Positions 12,803 through 25,356 of a DNA stretch of 64,000 nucleotides are shown piece by piece; within the stretch, counting starts at the first letter, position 1; each line of letters opens with the position of its first letter. The translations under genes were made by a program, and so were the position numbers. Location: the NCBI GenBank assembly GCA_003254885.1, contig QANT01008300.1, positions 1 through 64,000 on the forward strand, given 5' to 3'. The notes under the pieces are model-generated. The model made no database searches and had not been told where the DNA came from. It saw nothing but the letters and a program-made list of their open reading frames with translations. The DNA comes from Purshia tridentata (lineage: Eukaryota > Streptophyta > Magnoliopsida > Rosales > Rosaceae).

Positions 12803-13443
12803 TCTTAAATTGCATTAACATTTAAATGTGTTAGGGGTACATAAAAAATGATGATTAATTCTTCACACACTTAATTAGGGAGCATGGGAAAGGTAATTAC
12901 CTTCGGCGTTACTTGGGGTGTAGATGATTATGATTTTGTCTTAACATAAATTATGTACAATTATTTCTAGTGATCGATTGAATACAATTCTGCTAAGCAA
13001 TTCTTTAATTAATTAAGAGAGTGCGGTAGTAGTTCAACAAACGTATATTTATTCAATTATTTGGTTCAACTACTTTTTACTTTGATCATTATAAGTGTAC
13101 ACATTTGTACATTCATTATGTCAAAGATACCTTCATAGTATGATTGATGTCCGTATATTGTCTTTTCTTAACGTTTCTTAAGGTCCAAGGGTTTTAATGT
13201 GTTTTTGGCTGATATTGCATAACTTAAAAGAATAAATTTTGTAAATTCCTAAAGATACTTTAAAATGAGATCTTCATCTTCAAAATTTTATATTAGCATA
13301 TGGTTTATATTAATAATTAGTTATTAGTTTAGTGATATTTATTTTTTCAATATTGAATGAGATTCCAAATTTAACTATCTTGTATCACAAATTGAAAAAA
13401 ACTTTTTTATTATTTATAGAGCTTAAGTTTTAATAAATAAATC

Positions 13444-13943
13444 ATGGTTCAATTACAAAATGCACCCACCAATGTACTATAGGGGGTATTTTAAATTATT
13501 CTATGAACAAAAAAATGTTTCAAATTGATACACTAACTAATAGAAAGTTACAAAATAGCAAATATGTTACAAATTCGTCCATAACGACGTTAAATGCAAG
13601 TGTAGACTATGTTGACTTAGATTTTTTGGATGATGTGGACACTAAATGTACATCACATGGATTAATTATGTCATTTTTTATTTTACTTTTAGAGATTTTA
13701 ATTTGTAGTTTTTTTTTTTATCAATGGGACATTATTAATCAATGTGGAGCAAATTTGATGTCCACGTCATCCAAAAAATCCACGTCATTATTGTCTAAGA
13801 TGACATTTAATTATATTTTTTTATGGAATTTATAAAAAATGTGTTATTTTGGAACTTTCTATTAATTAGTATACTAATTTAAAATATTTTTTATTCATAG
13901 ACCGATCTATAGGAATTGGTACATTTGTAATATATTGAACCAT
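13444..13943. mobile_element. 500-bp foldback element, palindromic over nearly its whole length
   Basis: The left end begins ATGGTTCAATTACAAAATG and the complement of the right end begins ATGGTTCAATATATTACAAATG. The match then continues almost to the centre: CTATGAACAAAAAAATGTTT against CTATGAATAAAAAATATTTT, ACTAATAGAAAGTTACAAAAT against ATTAATAGAAAGTTCCAAAAT, and GATTTTTTGGATGATGTGGA against GATTTTTTGGATGACGTGGA. The centre of symmetry is near 13695. AAATC borders both ends (13439-13443 and 13944-13948), a possible 5-bp target duplication. It has no coding content. Confidence 0.78.
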
Positions 13944-14981
13944 AAATCATTAACAATGTTGCCACCACTATCAGTACTATCACTACCGTTGCCGTCAAGA
14001 CAAGTCAGTATTGCCGTGACGGCCGTCACTGCTAATGACGAACCTGTAGGTTATTTGGGCTGGGCTATAGGCCAATTTTGTTTTTTATTTTCTTAAATTA
14101 CATGTAAAGTAGCCCATTAGTTATTCTCAGTTCACTCAGCCCACCCACCCAGCTTGTAGCCCAATATATTATCTTTCATAATCATCCCATTGTGGCCCAG
14201 ATCAGTCCACAGTCTGCACACTGTCGGCATGAGCATTTGCAAACTATGTAAGAATGAGGTCACCATTTTAATAATAACTCACTACACTACATTTGAGTCC
14301 GTGTGTGGGTGTTGACGCGCTTGTTAGCTGCTGATTACATTTTCTCATCTTTCACCCACTCACTCATATCCCTCACTCATTCACCCGCTCATTCCTTAAT
14401 TTTTTATAAGGATAATTTTTTAATTAAAAAAATAAATAAATGGTTTAAAATCTTATATATAATAGTTTCATTACAAATTTTTGTAAGTAAAAGGCTGGTT
14501 AAATTATAAAAGTTTCATTCGATTCTTAAAAATATTCAAGATTTAGAACTAATAAATACTTCAATTATTACTGCAAATTTTAATAAAACAAATTCTAAAA
14601 CTCGCATTATAAATCATGAGATCGAACTTTGTCGTTTTGGTCCAGTTGAGAGGAGTCGTGATCCCAAAGCAATCGGTCAAAAAGATTTAGCACAGCCACT
14701 CAGCTAGTTTTACCTTTCTCTATGGGGCCAAAGAACCCCACACGTTGAATTTAGTGTAAAAGCACAGTGGGTGTGGGTGTGGGTGTGGCTCCATTTGTTT
14801 ACAAATAAATGAAGAAACGGGACCCAGAAAAACAGAAGAAGAGCGCCTCGGAAGGCCCAAAGCTGTGTCTTCCACTCGCCCACGTGCTCTTTCACTGCCA
14901 CTCTGCCACCCAGTTTTGGCTTTGCTTCTCTTCTCCCCAATCCATCAAACATGGTCAAGTAACCCAACTCACCTACAGCTA

Positions 14982-15023
14982 CTCTCTCTCAGTCTCTCAG
15001 TCTCTCAGTCTCTCTCTCTCTCT
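14982..15023 (+). repeat. CT-rich microsatellite in the SKS 5' leader
   Basis: A pyrimidine-rich run of TCTCAG and TC repeats lies 56-97 bases upstream of the SKS start codon. Such Y-patches are frequent around plant core promoters and in 5' UTRs. Whether it is transcribed cannot be decided from sequence. Confidence 0.6.
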
Positions 15024-15078
15024 ACAGAGAACTTGAACTTCAAAGTTGAAAGGTACCCAAAAGGGTAGAGAAAATCCA

Positions 15079-18000
15079 ATGCCCTCAGCTTCAGCTCTGC
15101 CCTCTTCTTGTTTCTTCAACTTTGTCACCCTTCTCTGCTCACTACGTGTTGTTTTGGGTGGTGACCCTTATGTGTTCTATGACTGGACTGTCTCATACAT
15201 CACTGCCTCCCCACTTGGAGTTAAGCAACAGGTTCTTGCTTTCACTTATCCTCTACTTTGAAACTTTCTTGTGCTTTTATATAATTGTATTTTGTAGTTG
15301 TGACATTGGGAGTATATTTATAGTAAATTTCCAATGTGAATTTTATGTCACTCAAACGGAATGATTCCATGCGTTTTGAATCTTTTGATAATTGGGTTTA
15401 CTTTACAGCAGGAAACACTATGCTGAACTTATTTATCAAGTGTGATAAACTGATAATTGGTCTACTTTACATTTATATAATTGAGTAGGTATAGTAACTT
15501 TTTCGGGATTCAGCTTAGAGCTGCCTTATCATGCTTAACAACTAGTTAGCAGCTTTATATAGGGACATGTGGCAGAAAAATGGCAAGGAGATTAAACAGA
15601 ATGGTTCAATTGTCTGCTATAATCTCCCTCATACATAGACTTTACCAAAACTTCACGGGCGGGAACCCAGCTTAGTTATCCCAATACCGTGAAATTAAAA
15701 AAGAAATTCCTCTGGTCTAAGAAAATTAAAGAACTGTTTAATTAAAAATTAGTTTAATACTCTGAATTTCCAAAACTGTATAGATGTGTTGAACATATGA
15801 ATTCTTCTTCATCAAATTGCTTTATCAAAATCATGTCTTTTTCCATCACCTCTTTACGCTAAGTTATGAATTATCTTTAATTGAGTAGAAGACTAGAAGT
15901 TTGGTACAAAGAGAATGTACCAACTTTAGGTGTGGTTAATTTCCTCTCATCTTCTATTTTATTTTGTTTTGGTACTTGTATGTTGTTGAATAGTAAAACT
16001 CGTGCTAAACTGTGTTTGGCTGCTTCCTGTCATAATCTTTCAGGTTATTGGGATTAATGGGGAGTTTCCAGGACCGATTCTTAATGTCACTACAAACTGG
16101 AATGTTGTTATCAATGTGAAGAATCACCTAGATGAGCCATTGCTTCTCACATGGTAAAGTATATGTGTACTATATGTGTACCATCAGCAACAATGATAGT
16201 AAGCATTGGTGATACTATTGCTAAAATTGCTTACTTAAATGTAGGGATGGAATACAACATAGGAAAAACTCTTGGCAAGATGGTGTTTCAGGGACTAATT
16301 GTCCAATTCATGCTGGTTGGAATTGGACATATGAATTTCAGGTTAAGGATCAGATAGGGAGTTTCTTTTATTTTCCCTCCCTAAACTTCCAGAGAGCTGT
16401 AGGTGGATATGGGGGAATCACATTAAACAACAGAGATGTTATTCCACTACCGTTTGCGGTGCCAGATGGAGATATTACCCTCTTTATTACTGACTGGTAT
16501 ACAAAGAGTCTTAAGGTCAGTGTAAATTGTGTTTGGCCAGTGCTTGTGTTTTACATTACCTATTTGTTTTTGTTTCTTAGGTGTGACTCATGTTTATAAG
16601 GAAACAGGAATTACGGAAAAAAGTTGAAAGTGGAACTGACCTGGGAATTCCTGATGGTATCCTCATCAACGGTGTAGGTCCCTTTCGCTTTGATGGGGCA
16701 CTTGTTGCAGAAGGCATTCCTTTCTTGACAATAAATGTTGAACCAGGTATATCCTCTGGGATGCCTGTGTAATAAATTTTGCTAGTTCTTGAATTTGATT
16801 ATGTCTTACAAATCTTCCAGAATCATGTAAAATATAGGGTATCATTTTGCTGAGAAAATAATGATGTAAGTTACATATTTCTTCTTTTGTGACGGTTGGT
16901 GAGTGAGTGGGCCATGCCTCTAAGGGGAATATTTCAGTTGGAAACATGGCATTTTATCTAGATGTTGTTCAGCACCTTTTGGGTTGGGTTCTATTTTGGG
17001 CTCTTATTGTTCTGCTGATATGGTGTACATTGCACTTTCATTACCTTGCACTTTCAACAGGAGCTGATTGTTGGTTTACCTGGAACAGGAAAAACATACC
17101 GCTTCCGGGTGCACAATGTTGGTATCTCAACTAGCTTGAATTTCCGAATACAAAATCATAACTTACTTCTAGTAGAGACTGAAGGATCATACACGGTTCA
17201 GCAGAACTATGCAAATATGGATATTCATGTTGGTCAGTCATTTTCTTTCTTGGTTACAATGGATCAAAATGCCAGCAGTGATTACTACATTGTTGCCAGC
17301 CCTCGTTTTGTCAATTTATCTTCTTGGGCTAAAGCTACTGGAGTTGCCATCTTGCACTACTCCAATTCTCAAGGACCTGCATCAGGTCCTCTCCCTGATC
17401 CTCCTAATGATTACGACACATATTTCTCAATGAATCAAGCAAGATCCATAAGGTTGTAGTTGAGTATGTTTCTTTTTGGTTTAATAACATAATTATTAGA
17501 AGATAAAAAAAGGCTCATTGAATTCCTCCAAAAAATAACTTGATGATGGTGGTGACCTGCATATGTACAGAATGCTTGATAAGATGGCTTCTCCCACACT
17601 TCAATGTTGACTGAATCATTAATCTGAAATAAATAATTTATTTTCTTAGCTTTTTTTGTCTTTTCTTTATGGGTATTTTAGTTCTCAAATGCTGGGCTGA
17701 CTGTTGTGGCCTTTTTTTATGGTGATCGTTTAGGATGAATGTTTCTGCTGGTGCTGCTCGTCCAAACCCACAAGGATCTTTTAAATATGGTCAAATCACT
17801 GTCACAGATGTATATGTTATCCTCAATAGACCTCCAGAGCTTATAAATGGGAAGTGGCGCACTACCCTCAATGGTATTTCATATTTACCACCTTCAACAC
17901 CCCTTAAGCTCGCCCAACAGTTCAACATTTCAGGGGTTTACAAACTTGATTTCCCAAATAGACTGATGAACAGACCTGCCAAACTTGACACATCTCTAAT

Positions 18001-18979
18001 TAATGGCACTTTCAAAGGTTTCATGGAAATCATCTTTCAGAACAATGACACCACTGTTCAGAACTACCATTTGGATGGCTATGCGTTTTTTGTTGTGGGG
18101 TGAGCTAGTAGTTTTGAAATCATTATTTCTCTATTTCCTAACTGTGGAACTGTCAAATTATAAACATGACCGGACCATTCCCTGTTGCTCTGCAGTATGG
18201 ATTTTGGAGTGTGGACAGAAAATAGCAGAGGCACTTACAACAAATGGGATGGCGTTGCTCGCTGCACTACCCAGGTACCCCTTGGCTCATAATTTTTATA
18301 CAAACCAATTGGTCAGGAGATTTTCCATGGTTTTAAGAGGACAACAGACACTAAATGGAAAGGGTATTAGGATCCTTCTATTGAAAATTTTTGTATTTGA
18401 TTAATCTGGTGGTGTTGAAGCTTGTTGACACTAGCTCGATTATGTACTAGGCTTTTTGCATTACTTTGTGAGTCACACACATTTACACATGCACATGGAA
18501 TGAAATAATAATTTCTGTTGATGTGGTAGGTTGATTGTGTATTGTTAATTAACTGCTTCATGCTTGTATGGCTACAGGTCTTCCCTGGAGCTTGGACAGC
18601 CATATTGATTTCTCTTGATAATGCCGGCATTTGGAATCTTCGTGCAGAGAATCTGAACTCATGGTATCTAGGCCAAGAAGTTTATGTCAGCATAGTAAAT
18701 CCTGAGATAGACCAATCCGAAGATCCTTTGCCTGATAATACCATATATTGTGGAGTACTTTCCTCTTTACAGAAGTAAGATATATATCAGAAAATTGGCT
18801 GCAAGTTTTCCATTCAGTTTAATCTTACTAGGCTACCAATTCATAATTATATTTGGTTTTCCTTTTTTTCCAGAGACCAGGCTCAGAGAGTAAAGTTTTC
18901 TGGTGCACCATCAATCTCTTGTTCAACAATTTTGAATATTTTGGTTATGCTAATAGTTGCATGTGGGTCTTTCCACTGA
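15079..18979 (+). CDS. SKS3: SKU5-similar (SKS) multicopper-oxidase-like protein, GPI-anchor type
   Basis: Nine exons (15079-15231, 16044-16153, 16245-16515, 16608-16746, 17089-17452, 17734-18099, 18196-18274, 18578-18774 and 18874-18979) give 594 residues without a break; SKU5 has 587. There is an N-terminal signal peptide, then three cupredoxin domains with family hallmarks such as YITASPLGV, QVKDQIGSFFYFPS, ISTSLNFRIQ, LVTMDQNASSDYYIVASP and TENSRGTYNKWDG. The C terminus is a small-residue site followed by a hydrophobic tail (STILNILVMLIVACGSFH), as expected for a GPI anchor. SKU5 relatives act at the plasma membrane and cell wall in directional growth. The usual oxidase ligand motif HWHG is replaced by TWDG, so classical laccase chemistry is unlikely. 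The LLLTW segment fits SKS3 better than SKU5 itself, and the exact paralogue is an inference. Confidence 0.93.
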
Positions 18980-20684
18980 ACTGGCATTTTACAGGCAAAC
19001 ATGGTTCAAGGGGGTGATGCAAAACATAAGGGCTTCATTAGTTTTGCATGAAACAGTAGGATGTTTGTGGATAAGAACCCATGTAACATTCTACCTGTAA
19101 CATGTAGACCATGGAATCTGATTTGTATTGTAAACTATGTATAATTATTAATTGTAATGTCTCTTTGTAACTTCAACTTTGCAGGCCATTTTGTATTTTA
19201 AATTGCTTTCAGTCTCTATCAGTGGTATAGTAAAAGATGGGTCGGGCTGGACTATGACAAGCCAACAAAAGGAAAAATTAAAGTATATTTTGTATCCTGC
19301 AAGTCCTAGTCTCCTGCTGTTTCCACTGTCAGCACACCATGTTTCTGCCCTCCTCAAAACCAATCGATCAATTATATTTCAAAAATTTTTCAAAATTTTT
19401 TTCAAATTTTTATATTTTTTAGTCTCAAAATATTATCGAATGGAAACTATGTTAAAATTTTCAATTATTTTAGGACAATTTCCTAACAAAATTTTTTTAT
19501 TTTTGAACCAACAAAATTTTATCGAAACATAAGTACCCATCCAGTAGTTTGGTTTTTGTTTTTTTGTCCTCACTTTTTCTATTTAAAAAAGAGAAGAAAT
19601 TGAACCCAGCAATAGTTTAGCTTATCCAAACATGTGCTTTATGGCTTTGTTAATGAAGTTTCCCCTTAACCAAAAACAAAAACATGTGCTTTCGTCTTGA
19701 TTCATAGTCCATTATTAACTTGCAAACATATAAATAGAACCTAAGACCACCTTTTTCTTCGATCAAATTCAAGGATTTAAATGTAATAAGAACGAACCAC
19801 CCTCTTAATGATACATATATGATAATTAAAAGTATAATGCCCACATGCAAAAATATTCTTTCCTAGGTGGGTAGAATTAATACGTATGGAGTGTTATGCA
19901 CCAATTCTATATAAACAAATTAGAACAATGTTTGGCTTCTTATATATAAGGAGTTATTCCTCATTATAAACCAATTATAATTTCACATGTGCATGTTATT
20001 GGTAAGGAAGGGAGGCCACATAGGATCGTTGGTAGAGAATGGTTTAATCAAATAAGTGTAAAAATCGAATTAAACTTTTTTATAATAGTATTATTGTCTC
20101 TCTCATCACTTATATTCGAATATCATTTAATCTATTTAATCTCCGAGATAATATACCCGGTTTCCAATTCCCACTTATTAATCTCATCTATTTCTTAGCA
20201 AACATGTAGCATCTGAAGTTTGGAATTTTCTGCTCACGCAATTATTACCGATAAATTCTTATTTTTTAAAACATTTTTAATTAATTTTAGAGTAGTTACA
20301 AAGTTAGAAGTGGGAGAATAGTTACTTAAAAAAGAAGCTTGAAATCACACATTTCGTGTGCCAATTACTCCATGCCTTTCTTCCTAATAAATACAAAGTG
20401 GATCCAAGAATTATGCGGCACCTTTTCTCTTTCAGTTGCTCTCCATATTTGATGGCTGACAGTCAACACGTGTCATCCACTGATTGACTGACTTGTTCAC
20501 TTCAACAATTTTATCCACTACGGCACATTAATTCTGGGTCAGTTTTGGAGTTTGCTCACTTTGTTATCTTTTTCACTTTCTCTTGGCTTGGAAGCAACAA
20601 CAACAGCAAGTTGCAGACTAATAATCACTGCACAAAATTAACACTCATCTTTCATATAAATTCTCTTATATAACAGTGTTTGAT
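18980..20684. other. Intergenic region between SKS3-like and SCPL genes
   Basis: The first 200 or so bases are the likely SKS 3' UTR. The last 400 are the SCPL promoter, with a possible TATA box in TTCTCTTATATAACAG at about 20661-20676. The middle (19360-20400) is AT-rich, with AAATTTTT-type runs and no gene. Confidence 0.5.
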
Positions 20685-20738
20685 ATGACACTCCCTGTAT
20701 ATTTTGTCTGCAACAGTTGTATCAAAGCCACAGAGGTC

Positions 20739-23700
20739 ATGGCTAGCATTAGTAGTAGTCTTGTCACCTACAGATACAGAGTATTATATTTATTGTTATC
20801 ACTGCCTTTCATGTTCTTGAGCTTTGTACCAACCCAATCAGCTCCTCAGGCTGCTCTCGTCACTCAGATTCCTGGCTTTAATGGCACCTTTCCTTCAAAA
20901 CACTATTCTGGGTATGCAAGATTCTCAAACTAGTTAAATATATGAATTCCTGGATGCATATATGCGTATAACAGTATACGCTTCTTAATTGCTTTGTGGG
21001 ATTTGAAGGTATGTGACAATTGACCAGAGTCATGGGAGGAACCTGTTCTACTATTTTGTCGAATCCGAAAGGAAGCCATCGGAGGATCCGGTGGTTCTGT
21101 GGCTAAATGGTGGACCTGGATGCTCCAGCTTTGATGGCTTTGTCTATGAGCATGGTATTGTTTTTTAATTCTATCACTCCCCAATACATATATACATACA
21201 CATATAGATGATTCTATGAGCATCAGTAGTGTCTGTATCATAGTTGATTATATTGCTTATAGTTATAGGTCGAGGAAAGGTCATTGGTTTTGCTCTTTAC
21301 TTTTATTTGCATATGGTATATATACCTTCTAATGAGTATAATTTGTTAATTCTTGAATCTGGGGATATGAGACAAGTTAAGAGTACTTTGTGTTTTCAGC
21401 TAAAATTTAACACATTCTAGAATTTTATTAATCCATACAACATTGGTTCCATCCAAATTTTCAGGACCATTCAATTTTGAAAAAGCCGAGACCAAGGGAG
21501 GTCTGCCCCAACTGCACCTTAATCCATACAGCTGGTCAAAGGTTGCAACTTTGATAATCTTAGGGAAAAAGCTAATTACTCTTATATTTTATATATATTG
21601 TGAAATGAATTTAATTACATTTTTTCTTTTTCCACATATCTGTGAACTGAAATCAGATTATTCATAATTATGCTTATCTCATGTCAGGTTTCCAACATTA
21701 TATATTTGGATTCTCCTGCTGGTGTTGGGTTTTCCTACTCAAACAACAAAACTGACTATAAAACTGGTGATCTAAAGACTGCCTCTGATAGCCACACATT
21801 TCTCCTAAAGGTGAAAAGGCTTACATACTTATAGAATTGACATTTATTGTTATCTTCCAGAATACTACTAATGCATCTGCAATTTTCTGTCCTGCAACCA
21901 GTGGTTTGACCTTTACCCGGAGTTCCTTTCCAACCTATTTTTCATTGCTGGGGAGTCATATGCTGGAGTCTATGTGCCAACACTTGCTTCTGAAGTAGTG
22001 AAAGGTATAATAGTAATACTCGTAGGTACCTGCAATTCTTGAAATCGAAACCTAAAGTGGAGCTCTGGATCTTTAACAGGAATCAATGCCGCTACAAAGC
22101 CCGTTCTCAACTTCAAGGTGTTTATCTCTAGGCAGTCCTTTTGTGCATTTCAATTATATGGCCCTGACCTAAAATAACTGCATAACACAGGGTTATATGG
22201 TGGGAAATGGAGTTACTGATGAGCTTTTTGATGGTAATGCTCTTGTTCCATTTGCACATGGGATGGGACTGATATCAGATGATCTATTTGAGGTTTGTAA
22301 GAAAACCCAATTGGATATTAAGCATTGTAATGCTCATTTCACCCCCTTTTCTCCCACTAAATCATAGTTCTGATAGTATATCCTATAATCTCCAGGATGT
22401 TAACACTCAGTGTAAAGGAAACTTCTATAACCCACTCAATGATGCTTGTGAGAGTGATCTAGCAAAAGTTGACCAGGTACTGTAAAACTCAATATTTTGC
22501 CTCTAATGTGGATTAATGATTATATGTTTTTCAACCAACTTTAAGATTCTTATTAATCCCAGGCCATAAAAGATTTGAACATATATGACATTCTAGAGCC
22601 ATGCTATCACAGCACAGATTCAATGAACATTAGAACTATAAACAGTAAATTGCCATCTAGCTATCGAAAGTTGGGTGAGACTGAAAGGCCTCTTGCTGTG
22701 AGAAAAAGGATGTTTGGCCGTGCCTGGCCTCTTACAGCTCCTGTGAGAGATGGAAATGTTCCAACTTGGCCGCAGCTTATGGATAGCGAAGGTGTTCCAT
22801 GCACTGTAAGTTGCTGAGATTGTTACCACTTTGATCTTTTGATCTCTTTTCCCATTCCCAGCCATTGGTATCCTTGACGTGATTTTCTGAAGTTGATAAT
22901 CAGTGTACTTCCCTGAAAAGGCTAAAAGAAGAAGTGGTCTTCAACTTCAATACAATAATACTATTATTTGTCCATATTAATCTCTTTTCAAACTAAATCA
23001 GTTTCAATACTATTCTCTGTTCTTATGAGTCAACTTGAAGTGGTGGTACTTTATCCTGTTGGAATTTGTTACCCTCCATATTGGATTGGTCTAATTGTCA
23101 CTGTCAAGATGCTCTTAAATTGTAATGTACCACATGCAGGATGATGAGGTTTCTAATTCATGGTTGAACAATGAGGCAGTTAGGAAGGCAATCCATGTAG
23201 CAGAGGTAAGGTGTCTCAGTATTTATATTTTAAACCAAAATATGAAATCTGTAATTGTCTGATCCTAGTGGTTCCAAATGCATTAAAATTTTCAAAATCC
23301 TTTTTTCACAATAGGAAAGCTTGGTACCCAGTTGGGAATTGTGTACGGACAACATCCGCTTTAATCATGATGCTGGGAGTATGATCAAGTACCACAAGAA
23401 TCTCACTTCTAGCGGATACAGGGCACTTATATATAGGTAAATCTCCAATGAAAATGGCATTTATTAAATGCATGCCTGGCAAAAGACTCTTTTGCCACAA
23501 TGCTCCATTTGATTGCACTGAAATGAAGGAAGGTATACCAAGGATGAAAACGAAAAAGAGGAAATTGTATAAGTCACTAGGCTAGACAATGCAAGTCAGC
23601 TCTTCCGCATTTCCTAAGTTCCCCAACTATGCTACAATGGATGACTTACATACATGCTTTCACTTGGTTATGAAGATTTTGATTTGCAATCTTTAATATA

Positions 23701-24362
23701 TGATATGCATCCTATTCACTTTTTCTGGCAGTGGTGATCATGATATGTGTGTTCCTTTCACTGGGAGTGAAGCATGGACTAGATCAATTGGTTATAGGAT
23801 TGTGGATGAATGGAGGCCATGGTTTTTCAATGGACAAGTTGCTGGGTACTTATATTTTATGTCTTTCCTTCGTCAAACCCTACGAAACTGTCTTTTATGA
23901 AATTAACAGTAAAAATAGATGATTTTCTTCTGCTACAACAAAATTCTTTGAAAAAGGAAAAACTCATTTTCAGTTGGTACTGTTTAATGACTTATCTAAT
24001 GGTAATGGTTGCAGGTATACACAGGGGTACGAGAACAACCTCACCTTTCTAACTGTAAAGGTTAGTCCATGAACATGTGTTCTCATTCTACTGTAGGCTA
24101 TACCGAAGCAAGTTTGTCTATGCTAATGACGTACAAATAGATTTAACGGTTCCTTTATATCATATGTATCCATAACATAGAATTTTCCATACTGAAACTG
24201 TATCCAATATGCAAATTTTCTTTTGATATTGGATTCATAGTTGATTCTCATATTTCCATTTTGATTGTATTGGTGCAGGGAGCTGGACACACTGTCCCAG
24301 AATACAAACCCAGAGAGGCATTCGATTTGTTTAGCAAGTTTTTGTCTGGAAAGCCACAATAA
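20739..24362 (+). CDS. Serine carboxypeptidase-like protein, SCPL20/21 type
   Basis: Fourteen exons (20739-20911, 21009-21154, 21465-21541, 21688-21810, 21902-22004, 22080-22117, 22191-22292, 22396-22476, 22563-22805, 23140-23205, 23315-23436, 23732-23845, 24015-24060 and 24279-24362) give 505 residues. A signal peptide is followed by peptidase S10 landmarks: the oxyanion-hole segment [10 protein letters not shown], the nucleophile Ser192 in GESYAG, Asp427 in [10 protein letters not shown] and His482 in GAGHTVPEY, so the triad is complete. It should be a secreted or vacuolar exopeptidase, though some SCPL proteins are acyltransferases. An in-frame ATG at 20685 would add 18 residues ahead of the signal peptide; I chose 20739 because it places the hydrophobic stretch normally. 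The sequence fits Arabidopsis SCPL20 and SCPL21, and I cannot separate the two. Confidence 0.93.
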
Positions 24363-25042
24363 AAGAAGGGGAGCAGTGCTGTTATTTATTGCCTGCACTG
24401 CATAAATTTATAGAGTAAATACTAAATAAATTATCAAAAGGAACAGCCTCCTTGATGTGAATGATATACCTTTGCATTTTTTGACTTTGAGTTTATTGTT
24501 TCTTATTAACCGATTAATATAACTATGATTAGCATTTAAATCACAGCCTTCTGGTTGTTATAACAAGAAAAAGATAACATTCTCTCAAGTCTCTGAATTG
24601 GGTGGCTCTAAATAGTAAATACCCTATGAAAAATATTACTTCTTGAAGGAATAATTGGATGAAAATTTTCTTCCTATTCCTATTTTCTTGGATATCTCAA
24701 TGCAATAAACTATAGCACATGTGGGTGCATACAGCGGTTTTTTTTTTTTTTTTAATACCAATGACAATATTGTTTCGGTCATTGAGTGACACTATTATAA
24801 CTATTACTCAGTAACATTCGACAATCATGCTAACACCATAGCGTACTGCTCTTCTTGTGTATTAACTTTTTGTATTAGTGAATTAACTTTCCATATGTAA
24901 CATTTATTGACTTAAAAAGTGGACAGAAAGAAATAAACATGCTCTAAAAATCTATACAAATTATAATCCCTCTTCCAAAATGGCTACAAAAAACTCAAGA
25001 GGCTCTATTGGTATGGGTAAGTACAACTGGGCACCTTTGGGT
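24363..25042. other. SCPL 3' flank and degenerate copy of the ZRF1 3' flank
   Basis: No gene is seen. Three collinear blocks between 24640 and 25000 resemble, in the same orientation, blocks at 29160-29480 just beyond the ZRF1 gene. The clearest are GGATGAAAATTTTCTTCC, ATCTCAATGCAATAAAC and CCCTCTTCCAAAATGGCTA. About 200 unrelated bases, starting with a T run near 24738, sit between the second and third blocks. Confidence 0.55.
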
Positions 25043-25137
25043 TGGGCTTAGAAGAGGCCCAGATAATAGCTAATCTGAATATCATTATTGACCTCAGCCC
25101 AATGAACAAACGATTGTTCTACTAGCCCACTAGCCCA
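25043..25137 (+). promoter_or_regulatory. Five site II (TGGGCY) elements upstream of CDT1
   Basis: TGGGCT at 25043-25048, GGCCCA at 25056-25061, and AGCCCA at 25096-25101, 25124-25129 and 25132-25137 all match TGGGCY on one strand or the other. Site II elements bind TCP factors and drive expression in dividing cells, which suits a replication-licensing gene. Confidence 0.65.
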
Positions 25138-25170
25138 TCCGAAGAAAAATTGCGGGAGCCAACGGATCTA

Positions 25171-25219
25171 TTTGGCGGGAAGCAACGACGCATGCGAGCG
25201 CCAGCTCATCTTTCCCGCC
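25171..25219 (+). promoter_or_regulatory. Two E2F/DP binding sites upstream of CDT1
   Basis: TTTGGCGGG at 25171-25179 and TTTCCCGCC at 25211-25219 both fit the E2F consensus TTTSSCGC or its equivalent. They lie 40 bp apart and 134-182 bp before the CDT1 start codon. CDT1 is a known E2F target in Arabidopsis, so G1/S control is the expected function. Confidence 0.8.
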
Positions 25220-25260
25220 ATGGAGACCCCTCATAAATACCGAAAACCCTCGTTTGGCTA

Positions 25261-25356
25261 ATGCTTTCTTCCTCTTCTCTCTGTGACACCGTCATCCTCG
25301 GAATCTTAGCCCCCGATCAATTCCAAATCCTTAATTTCTCTTCAACTCTGCAATGA
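25261..25356 (+). other. uORF (31 codons) whose stop overlaps the CDT1 start codon
   Basis: An ATG at 25261 opens a 31-codon frame in the +1-shifted register that ends at TGA 25354-25356. The stop shares bases with the CDT1 ATG at 25353 (ATGA). A smaller frame, 25220-25261, ends just at its start. Whether either lies in the mRNA depends on the transcription start; a TATA-like CATAAATA at 25232-25239 would place the start near 25261. Confidence 0.5.

Larger units (their letters stand above)
10576..15078. other. Divergent intergenic spacer between DUF538 and SKS3-like genes
   Basis: The first few hundred bases are the DUF538 promoter and 5' UTR, with a GAGA-rich stretch at 10619-10660. The last 300 lead into the SKS gene. 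Between them lie two insertions, an inverted-repeat element at 11868-12802 and a palindrome at 13444-13943. A GTGGGT triplication sits at about 14768-14787. No open frame here looks like a protein. Confidence 0.55.
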
